A stretch of DNA of 5,106 nucleotides. Source: an uncultured Lachnospiraceae bacterium. GTDB taxonomy: Bacteria; Bacillota; Clostridia; Lachnospirales; Lachnospiraceae. Every line of letters begins with the position of its first letter. Position 1 is the first letter of the stretch. Of the stretch, positions 1 through 5,106 are shown piece by piece. The position numbers were made by a program, and so were the translations under genes. Location of the stretch: positions 1 through 5,106 of the forward strand of contig CATZPU010000110.1 in the NCBI GenBank assembly GCA_958422845.1, read 5' to 3'. Below the pieces are notes generated by a model. It had not been told where the DNA came from. It saw nothing but the letters and a program-made list of their open reading frames with translations, and searched no databases.

Positions 1-225
1 ATACCGCTTGAGGCGGTGAAGGATGCGGGAAAATTTCTCATAGAGATCATGCCGCTTATGTTTATTCCGGCGGCTGTGGGGCTTACGCAGTCGTGGGGAA
101 GGATAAGACCGATCCTCGTTCCGCTCGTTATTGTGACGGTCGTATCTACAGTGCTTGTCATGGCGGTGTCCGGCCGCGTGACGCAGGCAGTGATCCGCAG
201 GAAGGAAGGGCGTGACGCGAAATGA
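1..225 (+). CDS. lrgA: LrgA/CidA family holin-like membrane protein, C-terminal part (5' end outside window)
   Basis: This is the last 74 residues of a small membrane protein; the reading frame is open to the left edge, so the true start lies upstream. The visible part opens IPLEAVKDAGKFLIEIMPLM and continues FIPAAVGL, matching the hallmark 'lLFvPpgVGL' segment of LrgA/CidA proteins. A second hydrophobic helix (PILVPLVIVTVVSTVLVMAV) and a short basic tail (RRKEGRDAK) follow. Families of this kind are about 110-150 residues, so roughly the first half is missing. LrgA/CidA are holin- or antiholin-like inner-membrane proteins studied in Staphylococcus for control of murein hydrolase activity, and more recently tied, with LrgB, to pyruvate uptake. 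The stop overlaps the start of the lrgB-type gene in ATGA, which supports a coupled pair. Whether it is functionally LrgA or CidA cannot be decided from sequence alone. Confidence 0.88.
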   Translation: MPLEAVKDAGKFLIEIMPLMFIPAAVGLTQSWGRIRPILVPLVIVTVVSTVLVMAVSGRVTQAVIRRKEGRDAK

Positions 226-914
226 AAGAGATGTTGGGCAATTCCGTGTTTTTTGGTGTGATGGTCAGCGTGCTTGCGTATGAGCTGGGCGTACTTTTAA
301 AGCGCAGACTGAAATGGGCGGTCTGCAATCCGCTTCTCGTTTCGATCATTCTGGTGATGGTGATCCTTGCCGTGCTCGGCGTCGATTATGAGGACTATAA
401 TGAAGGTGCACAGCTTTTATCGTATCTGCTGACGCCTGCGACCGTCTGTCTGGCGATCCCGCTGTACGAGCAGATGTCTCTTCTTAAAGATCATGCGAGA
501 GCGATCGCGGCAGGCGTAGTCTCCGGTGTTTTGACGAGTCTGATCTCCATTCTTGCAATGGCGGCCGTATTCGGGTTCAGTCATGAAGAGTATGTGACGC
601 TTCTGCCGAAGTCGATCACCACGGCGATCGGTATGGGCGTATCCGAGGAGCTTGGCGGTATCGTGACGATCACAGTCGCAGTCATTATTGTGACGGGAAT
701 TTTAGGAAATGTGATCGGAGAATTTGTTTTCCGGCTGTTTAAGATCGAGGAGCCGATCGCAAAGGGGATCGCGCTTGGTTCTGCATCTCATGCGATCGGG
801 ACGGCGAAGGCGATGGAGATCGGTGAGATCGAAGGAGCGATGAGCAGTCTTTCTATCGCGGTAGCGGGGCTTCTCACCGTGATCGGAGCGTCCGTATTTG
901 CCGGATTTTTATAA
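222..914 (+). CDS. lrgB: LrgB/CidB family membrane protein
   Basis: A complete 230-residue polytopic membrane protein of the LrgB/CidB family, at the usual family length. The diagnostic C-terminal block is present: LLPKSITTAIGMGVSEELGG (residues 128-146), a helix around 147-165, then PIAKGIALGSASHAIGTAKA (178-197) and MEIGEIEGAMSSLSIAVAGL (198-217). Hydrophobic stretches near 8-26, 36-53, 64-80, 94-117, 147-170 and 207-230 fit several membrane helices. Known biology: LrgB is the partner of LrgA; the pair modulates autolysis in staphylococci and is reported to act in pyruvate uptake in other Firmicutes, with plant and bacterial relatives transporting glycolate or similar acids. The start ATG overlaps the upstream stop by four bases (ATGA), and a purine-rich stretch (199-210, AGGAAGGAAGGG) lies about 11 bases ahead, so translation is probably coupled. 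A terminator begins about 70 bases after the stop. No lytS/lytR-type regulator is visible here. Confidence 0.95.
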   Translation: MKEMLGNSVFFGVMVSVLAYELGVLLKRRLKWAVCNPLLVSIILVMVILAVLGVDYEDYNEGAQLLSYLLTPATVCLAIPLYEQMSLLKDHARAIAAGVVSGVLTSLISILAMAAVFGFSHEEYVTLLPKSITTAIGMGVSEELGGIVTITVAVIIVTGILGNVIGEFVFRLFKIEEPIAKGIALGSASHAIGTAKAMEIGEIEGAMSSLSIAVAGLLTVIGASVFAGFL

Positions 915-983
915 GAAAGACGGTTCACAGATCAGAATTTGAGCAGTATCGGCAGTGATGCGCCGAATTTTGCGCCAGTCTTG

Positions 984-1022
984 AAGCGGAGGGTCGTGCA
1001 GAAGATGTGCGCCCTCCGTTTT
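984..1022. terminator. Rho-independent terminator after lrgAB
   Basis: CGGAGGG (987-993) pairs perfectly with CCCTCCG (1012-1018). The stem is extended outward by a G-T wobble and two A-T pairs (984-986 with 1019-1021) and is followed by TTTT. An internal GCA/TGC pairing (998-1000 with 1008-1010) may tighten the loop. It lies about 70 bases past the lrgB stop and well before the next start codon, so it most likely ends the lrgAB transcript. The A residues on the left arm could give weak function on the minus strand too, though no minus-strand gene ends here. Confidence 0.8.
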
Positions 1023-1049
1023 GTATCACAAAATTATAAATTATATTTT
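1021..1049 (+). promoter_or_regulatory. Candidate sigma-A promoter for the metal-exporter gene
   Basis: TTGTAT (1021-1026) could serve as a -35 box, with TATTTT (1044-1049) as a -10 box at 17-base spacing; TATATT (1042-1047) is an alternative -10 at 15. The stretch 1030-1050 is the most AT-rich part of an otherwise GC-balanced intergenic region and contains the heptamer AATTATA twice in tandem (1032-1038, 1039-1045). The -35 overlaps the T-tract of the upstream terminator. Matches to consensus are imperfect, so this is inferred mainly from position after a terminator and before a gene with a good ribosome binding site. Confidence 0.4.
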
Positions 1050-1104
1050 ACAGACCGGAGCGTTTGCGGCAAAGGTCGTGAAAAAGTAACAGGAAGGCGG
1101 TTCT

Positions 1105-1959
1105 ATGCAGGAAATTTTAATGGACAGTGTGTTGGATTGTCTGAAGCTTCTGCCGTTTCTCTATTTGTCGTATCTGGCAGTGGAGTATGCGGAGCACAAG
1201 ATGAGCGAAAAAACAAAGATCATGATCTACCGCGCCGGAAAAGCAGGTCCGGTGATCGGAGCGCTGATCGGCGTGATACCTCAGTGCGGGTTCGCGGCTG
1301 CGGCTGCCGGACTGTTTGCGGGGGGAATGCTTTCTCCAGGCACACTTTTAGCGGTGTTTCTTTCTACCTCAGATGAGATGCTGCCGATCATGATCTCGGA
1401 GGGGATCGCTGTATCGGTGATCATCAGGATACTGGCGGTAAAGGTCGTTGTGGCGATCCTCGCCGGACTTGCGCTTGATTTTCTCGTGCAGAAGGTGCTC
1501 GGACGCAGGAATGAGCTGTCGGAGCATCCGCATATGTGCGAGCATGACCACTGCGGCTGTTCGGAACACGGGATATGGCAGTCGGCGCTTTCTCATACGG
1601 TGCGCACAGCGGGATTTCTGTTTTTGATCTCACTGGCGATCGGACTGCTGATGGAATTGTTTGATCTGCACGGCTTCTCTCATACGATCGCGGGAATGCG
1701 CGGCGTTACAGAGCTTGCGGCAGGGCTTGTCGGTATGATACCGAACTGTGCGGCGTCCGTTTTGATCACGCAGCTCTATCTGGAAGGTATACTGGGAAGC
1801 GGAGCATTGTTTTCAGGGCTTTTGTGTGGAGCAGGCACAGGGCTTCTCGTATTGTACCGCGAAAATGCAGGCAGAAAAATGAATCTCGCTATCACGGCTG
1901 CGCTCTATGTGAGCGGCACGGCGGCAGGTATCATCATCGGGATGCTTGGCGTGCTGTGA
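1105..1959 (+). CDS. Putative 10TM heavy-metal exporter (ArsP_2-like; putative manganese transporter / arsenic efflux protein)
   Basis: A 284-residue polytopic membrane protein. AGGAAGG (1091-1097) sits seven bases before the ATG, which fixes the start. I recognise the family from its N-terminal pattern: helix LPFLYLSYLAVEYAEH (residues 16-31), then GVIPQCGFAAAAAGLFAGGM (56-75), then LLAVFLSTSDEMLPIM (81-96). The second half repeats the theme with GMIPNCAASVLITQLYLEG (210-228) and a following Gly/Leu-rich helix, so the protein looks like two related halves with one IP[QN]C motif each. Between them is a hydrophilic loop (about 133-158) rich in ligands: H141, H143, C145, H147, H149, C150, C152 and H155. 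The two IPxC motifs and the acidic/His residues E27, E30, H31, D90 and E91 are candidate transport-path residues (inference). Family members are called heavy-metal, manganese or arsenic exporters; the substrate cannot be told from sequence. The gene stands alone after a terminator, with hslO 97 bases downstream on the same strand. Confidence 0.85.
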   Translation: MQEILMDSVLDCLKLLPFLYLSYLAVEYAEHKMSEKTKIMIYRAGKAGPVIGALIGVIPQCGFAAAAAGLFAGGMLSPGTLLAVFLSTSDEMLPIMISEGIAVSVIIRILAVKVVVAILAGLALDFLVQKVLGRRNELSEHPHMCEHDHCGCSEHGIWQSALSHTVRTAGFLFLISLAIGLLMELFDLHGFSHTIAGMRGVTELAAGLVGMIPNCAASVLITQLYLEGILGSGALFSGLLCGAGTGLLVLYRENAGRKMNLAITAALYVSGTAAGIIIGMLGVL

Positions 1960-2041
1960 GAGAAGCGGCGCAGTACGTGCGTGAGTGCGATGCATAGACG
2001 GACGGGAATGTAAAAAGTGAAGATGTGTATTGAATAATTAC

Positions 2042-2059
2042 GAAAGGATGCAGGATATG
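2042..2059 (+). promoter_or_regulatory. Ribosome binding site deciding the hslO start
   Basis: GAAAGGA (2042-2048) lies eight bases before the ATG at 2057, the normal spacing. The in-frame ATG at 2048 directly abuts this site and the TTG at 2030 lies before it, so neither can use it. The Hsp33 family also normally begins M-x(0-1)-DYIVRATA, which agrees with the 2057 start. Confidence 0.75.
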
Positions 2060-2935
2060 GATTATATAGTAAGAGCAACGGCTGCAAATCAGCAGATACG
2101 CGCATTTGCAGCGACAACACGCGAGATGGTAGAGACGGCGCGCAGCTATCACAATACGAGTCCGGTAGCGACTGCGGCTCTCGGAAGACTTTTAAGCGCA
2201 GGCGCGATGATGGGCGTGATGATGAAGGGAGAGAAGGACCTCCTTACCTTGCAGATCAAAGGAAGCGGCCCGATCGGCGGAATCACAGTTACGGCGGATT
2301 CCTCTGCCAATGTCAAGGGATATGTGCAGAATCCGGCTGTCATGATACACGCGAATGAAAACGGAAAACTGGACGTCGGCGGCGCGATCGGCATCGGTAT
2401 TTTAAATGTGATCAAGGATCTTGGAATGAAGGAACCGTACGTAGGACAGTGCGAGCTGAAAACGGGAGAGATCGGAGATGACCTGACGTATTATTTTGCG
2501 GTATCGGAGCAGGTGCCGTCGTCCGTCGGACTCGGCGTTTTGATGGAAAAAAATAATACGGTGCGTCAGGCGGGCGGTTTTATCATACAGCTTATGCCGT
2601 TTACATCTGATGAGGTGATCGACCGGCTTGAGGCAAAACTGGCGCAGACAACGTCTGTGACAGCAATGCTTGATCAGGGAATGACGCCGGAGCAGATTCT
2701 GGAGGAACTGCTTGGTGAGTTCGGCGTGGAGATCACGGACAAGATACCGACACAGTACCGCTGCGACTGCTCGAAAGAGCGTATCGAGTGCGCGCTGATC
2801 AGTATAGGCAAAAAGGATCTGAAGGAAATGATCGAGGACGGCGAGACGATAGAAGTAGGCTGTCAGTTCTGCAATAAAAAATATCAGGTGACTGTTGATG
2901 AGTTAAAGGAGCTGCTTGCAAGAAGCAGCCGGTAA
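2057..2935 (+). CDS. hslO: Hsp33 redox-regulated molecular chaperone
   Basis: A 292-residue protein, close to the usual Hsp33 length of about 290. It is a cytoplasmic holdase that is inactive when reduced with zinc bound, and is switched on by oxidative unfolding and disulfide formation. The N-terminal domain shows family signatures: MDYIVRATAANQQIRAFAAT at the start, HNTSPVATAALGRLLSAGAM (residues 32-51), then LQIKGSGPIGGI (65-76) and GYVQNP (88-93). The C-terminal redox switch is intact: a CxC (C236, C238; YRCDCSKER) and a CxxC (C269, C272; VGCQFCNKKY), the four zinc ligands. One further cysteine (C245, in ERIECALISIG) lies between the pairs. The start is chosen at ATG 2057 from the ribosome binding site and family N-terminus; an upstream in-frame TTG (2030) would add nine unlikely residues. 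The gene follows a metal exporter by 97 bases and precedes nadE by 83 bases, all on the same strand. Confidence 0.97.
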   Translation: MDYIVRATAANQQIRAFAATTREMVETARSYHNTSPVATAALGRLLSAGAMMGVMMKGEKDLLTLQIKGSGPIGGITVTADSSANVKGYVQNPAVMIHANENGKLDVGGAIGIGILNVIKDLGMKEPYVGQCELKTGEIGDDLTYYFAVSEQVPSSVGLGVLMEKNNTVRQAGGFIIQLMPFTSDEVIDRLEAKLAQTTSVTAMLDQGMTPEQILEELLGEFGVEITDKIPTQYRCDCSKERIECALISIGKKDLKEMIEDGETIEVGCQFCNKKYQVTVDELKELLARSSR

Positions 2936-2943
2936 AGGCAGGG

Positions 2944-2981
2944 ATATTTTCGCACGGGAATATTTCTTATGAGAAAATATT
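2944..2981. repeat. Overlapping inverted repeats in the hslO-nadE gap
   Basis: Two near-identical left arms compete for one right arm. ATATTTTC (2944-2951) is perfectly complementary to GAAAATAT (2973-2980). AATATTTCT (2959-2967) pairs with AGAAAATATT (2972-2981) with one bulged A and a four-base loop TATG (2968-2971). The two hairpins cannot form together. Neither is followed by a convincing T-tract (only GATTTAAG), so this is not a standard terminator. It could be a weak terminator, a processing or stability element, an operator, or chance in an AT-rich gap. Confidence 0.45.
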
Positions 2982-3018
2982 GATTTAAGATGGGAAAACC
3001 TTAGGAGAGGGGAACAGC

Positions 3019-4932
3019 ATGAGAGACGGATTTGTGAAAGTGGCGGCGGCAACGCCGGAAATCAGGGTGGCAGATTGTGGATTTAATGCGGAGCGTATCT
3101 GTGAGCAGCTCGACGAGGTGCTTACGCAAAAGGCAAAGATCATTGTTTTTCCGGAGCTTTGTGTGACGGGATATACGTGCGGCGATCTGTTCTGGCAGGA
3201 GACGCTGCTTGATAGCGCAAAGCATGAGCTGTACCGTATTCTTGCGCATACGCGGGGCAGGGATGCTCTCGTATTTGTAGGAATGCCGTGGGAAAAAGAC
3301 GGTAAGCTCTATAATGTGGCGGCGGCGCTCTTTGACGGCAGGCTTATCGGTCTTGTTCCGAAACGCCATCTGCCTAATTACAATGAATTTTATGAAGCGC
3401 GGTATTTTGCGCAGGGGAATGAACGTATTGAGTGGGTGAAATTTGAAGGACAGCCTGTACCGTTCGGTATAAAACAGCTTTTTTGCTGCGAGCATCCGCA
3501 GGGGCTTTGCGTAGCTGCGGAGATCTGCGAGGATCTTTGGGCTCCGGTTCCGCCAAGTGTACAGCATGCGCTTGCCGGTGCAAACGTTATCGTGAATCTT
3601 TCTGCGAGTGATGAGGCGGCAGGCAAGAGCTCATACAGGGAAAGGCTGATAGGCGGTCAGTCTGCCAGACTGCTTTGCGGCTACATCTATGCAAATGCGG
3701 GAGAGGGCGAATCGACGCAGGATCTCGTGTTTGGAGGACACGATCTGATTGCGGAGAACGGTCATCTGCTCGCACAGTCGCAGCGTTTTACGACGGGGGT
3801 AACGTATTCGGAGATCGACATTTCCGGACTTCGGGAAAAACGCCGCAGGATGACGACGTTTGAAACAGAGGGCGGAAATGAGTACGAAAAGGTTCGGTTT
3901 GCGCTTAAGGATGAGGAGACGTATCTGACGCGCACCTTTGATCCGTCTCCGTTTGTGCCGTCCGACCGGACAGAGCGTGAAAAGAGATGCGAAGAGATAT
4001 TGATGCTGCAGGCTCTGGGACTGAAAAAACGTATGAAGCATACGAACTGCAAAAATCTTGTTGTGGGAATTTCAGGAGGACTTGATTCGACGCTTGCATT
4101 GCTTGTGATGACAAAGACCTGCGATATGCTGGGGCTTTCCCATGACTTCATGACGGCTGTGACGATGCCGGGCTTCGGGACGACGGACCGCACGTACCAG
4201 AATGCGTGCGAGCTTACCAGACTTTTAGGAGCGCGTCTTTTGGAAGTAGATATTCGGGATGCGGTAAATCAGCATTTTAAGGACATCGGACACGATGCCG
4301 CAGTGCATGATGTGACGTATGAGAACAGTCAGGCGCGGGAGCGGACGCAGATTCTGATGGACATTGCAAATAAAAACGGCGGCATGGTGGTAGGAACAGG
4401 CGATATGTCGGAGCTTGCGCTTGGATGGGCGACGTACAACGGGGATCATATGTCGATGTACGGGGTGAACTGCTCCGTGCCAAAGACGCTTGTGCGCTAT
4501 CTCGTGCGGTATTACGCCGATACGTGCGCAGATCAGGCGATCAGCCGTATTCTGTACGATGTGCTCGATACTCCGGTCAGCCCTGAGCTTCTGCCGCCGA
4601 AAGATGGCGAAATATCGCAAAAGACAGAGGATCTCGTCGGACCGTATGAGCTGCATGATTTCTTTTTGTATTATGTGGTGCGCTGCGGTTTTTCTCCGGC
4701 AAAAATATACCGCATTGCAAAGTGTGCATTTGCAAAAATGTATGACGATGCAACGATCCTCAAATGGCTGAAAAAATTCTACTGGAGGTTCTTTACGCAG
4801 CAGTTTAAGCGCTCCTGCGTGCCGGACGGGCCGAAGGTGGGAAGCGTCGCGCTTTCTCCGCGCGGCGATCTGCGTATGCCGAGCGACGCTTCGGTGCGTA
4901 TCTGGATCGAGGAGCTTGAGGAGCTGGAGTAA
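3019..4932 (+). CDS. nadE: Glutamine-dependent NAD+ synthetase (nitrilase-type glutaminase plus synthetase)
   Basis: A 637-residue cytoplasmic enzyme for the last step of NAD+ biosynthesis: deamido-NAD+ plus ATP plus glutamine gives NAD+. AGGAGAGGGG (3003-3012) six bases before the ATG supports the start. The N-terminal glutaminase domain (about 1-290) is a carbon-nitrogen hydrolase fold with the full Glu-Lys-Cys triad: E46 in VFPELCVTGYTCGDLF, K115 in VPKRHLPNYNEFYE, C170 in AAEICEDLW. Ammonia from glutamine would pass to the C-terminal synthetase domain (about 325-637), which carries the ATP pyrophosphatase P-loop SGGLDST (352-358), the adenylate-handling segment VVGTGDMSELALGW (457-470), and GVNCSVPKTLVRYL (482-495). 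The length resembles the long two-domain form (e.g. the M. tuberculosis type, about 680) rather than the short ammonia-dependent NadE (about 270). No frame damage is seen. The tail is acidic (EELEELE). It is convergent with a LacI-family gene, 39 bases separating the two stops. Confidence 0.97.
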   Translation: MRDGFVKVAAATPEIRVADCGFNAERICEQLDEVLTQKAKIIVFPELCVTGYTCGDLFWQETLLDSAKHELYRILAHTRGRDALVFVGMPWEKDGKLYNVAAALFDGRLIGLVPKRHLPNYNEFYEARYFAQGNERIEWVKFEGQPVPFGIKQLFCCEHPQGLCVAAEICEDLWAPVPPSVQHALAGANVIVNLSASDEAAGKSSYRERLIGGQSARLLCGYIYANAGEGESTQDLVFGGHDLIAENGHLLAQSQRFTTGVTYSEIDISGLREKRRRMTTFETEGGNEYEKVRFALKDEETYLTRTFDPSPFVPSDRTEREKRCEEILMLQALGLKKRMKHTNCKNLVVGISGGLDSTLALLVMTKTCDMLGLSHDFMTAVTMPGFGTTDRTYQNACELTRLLGARLLEVDIRDAVNQHFKDIGHDAAVHDVTYENSQARERTQILMDIANKNGGMVVGTGDMSELALGWATYNGDHMSMYGVNCSVPKTLVRYLVRYYADTCADQAISRILYDVLDTPVSPELLPPKDGEISQKTEDLVGPYELHDFFLYYVVRCGFSPAKIYRIAKCAFAKMYDDATILKWLKKFYWRFFTQQFKRSCVPDGPKVGSVALSPRGDLRMPSDASVRIWIEELEELE

Positions 4933-4992
4933 AGGTCAGGCGTCCGCCGCGTAGGAAGAGAACTCAGAAGGTCAGGCGTCTGCCGCGTAGGA
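4932..4992. repeat. Two-copy 25-base direct repeat with 36-base period at the nadE/lacI-family convergence
   Basis: Positions 4932-4956 and 4968-4992 are identical at 24 of 25 bases (C4945 versus T4981). The copies start 36 bases apart, with an 11-base spacer (4957-4967). The right copy contains the last codons and the TGA of the minus-strand LacI-family gene; the left copy reproduces the same tail, including its stop, in the same frame (36 is 12 codons). The first A of the left copy is the last base of the nadE stop codon, so the duplication occupies essentially the whole intergenic gap. Confidence 0.9.
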
Positions 4993-5106
4993 GCAGCTCT
5001 CTCTGACGATCAGACGGCACGGAAGCTCCATGCGGATGTTCTCACTGTGACCGTGTCTGATGCGGTCAAGCAGGAGCCCTACAGCGTGGTGTGCCATTTC
5101 GCGCTT
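4972..5106 (-). CDS. LacI-family transcriptional regulator, C-terminal end (5' part outside window)
   Basis: Reading the minus strand from the right edge, the frame is open for 44 codons and ends at TGA (complement of 4972-4974). The peptide begins KREMAHHAVGLLLDRI and goes on to MELPCRLIVRESC, then SYAADA. This matches the classic end of LacI/GalR regulators: the last helix of the periplasmic-binding-protein-like effector domain (MgrrAvelLLeRI), then the strand 'lpteLIvReSc'. The DNA-binding domain and most of the sugar-sensing domain (roughly 290 residues) lie beyond the window, so neither ligand nor target operon can be named. It is convergent with nadE, so regulation of nadE by proximity is unlikely. 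No terminator with a T-tract is visible after its stop; instead there is a duplicated copy of its own tail. Confidence 0.88.
   Translation of the reverse strand, partial: KREMAHHAVGLLLDRIRHGHSENIRMELPCRLIVRESCSYAADA

Noticed and set aside
1023..1104. A manganese riboswitch (yybP-ykoY type) ahead of the putative metal exporter
   Set aside because: The leader is only about 80 bases and I could not find the conserved paired elements of that riboswitch; the only strong hairpin is the terminator belonging to lrgAB.
939..1376. Plus-strand open frame of 145 codons overlapping the start of the exporter gene
   Set aside because: It runs through the terminator and promoter region, gives a low-complexity Arg/Ser/Gly-rich product, and overlaps the well-supported exporter frame.
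1969..1981. Hairpin after the exporter stop (CGCA/TGCG, five-base loop)
   Set aside because: Only four base pairs and no T-tract follows, so it does not qualify as a terminator.
1990..2040. A promoter directly ahead of hslO
   Set aside because: AT-rich hexamers such as TATTGA (2029-2034) are present but no -35 partner at suitable spacing resembles consensus, so I did not call it.
2030..2056. Upstream TTG or ATG starts for hslO (2030, 2048)
   Set aside because: The ribosome binding site spacing and the conserved Hsp33 N-terminus both favour the ATG at 2057.
3001..3567. Minus-strand open frame of 188 codons antisense to nadE
   Set aside because: It lies entirely over the nadE nitrilase domain with no ribosome binding site or recognisable product; it is a shadow of a GC-balanced coding gene. 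The same holds for the minus-strand frames at 3631-4041, 3762-4193 and 4225-4656.
4932..4992. CRISPR-like repeat pair
   Set aside because: Only two copies, an 11-base spacer, and one copy is inside the end of a coding gene.

Overview
The window looks like a chromosomal segment from a Firmicute, most probably a Lachnospiraceae-type Clostridium relative. The basis is the protein style (an Hsp33 opening close to MDYIVRATAAN, a long two-domain NAD synthetase), strong purine-rich ribosome binding sites, and a base composition that looks near half G+C by eye. The genus assignment is inference. There are no RNA genes, CRISPR arrays or mobile elements.

Layout. Bases 1-914 hold the 3' end of an lrgA/cidA-type gene, translationally coupled by an ATGA overlap to a complete lrgB-type gene. 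A rho-independent terminator (984-1022) closes this pair. An AT-rich candidate promoter then leads into a polytopic membrane protein (1105-1959) of the putative 10TM heavy-metal exporter family (ArsP_2-like, often annotated as putative manganese transporter or arsenic efflux protein). It has two copies of a G-[VM]-I-P-[QN]-C motif and a His/Cys-rich central loop. Next come hslO (Hsp33 redox chaperone, 2057-2935) and a glutamine-dependent NAD+ synthetase (nadE, 3019-4932). From the right edge, the C-terminal end of a LacI-family regulator runs on the minus strand (4972-5106), convergent with nadE.

How the genes fit together. The exporter, hslO and nadE lie on one strand with gaps of 97 and 83 bases and no convincing terminator in the gaps, so they may be partly co-transcribed. 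Metal efflux, an oxidation-sensing zinc chaperone and NAD synthesis make a plausible stress and redox theme, but that link is speculative. lrgAB encode a membrane pair of the holin/antiholin-like, pyruvate-associated type.

The points most worth a second look are a 36-base-period direct repeat that duplicates the tail and stop codon of the LacI-family gene, the metal-loop and duplicated-motif architecture of the exporter, and a pair of mutually exclusive inverted repeats between hslO and nadE. I did not find a clear, previously undescribed system here; this is mostly ordinary core genome.
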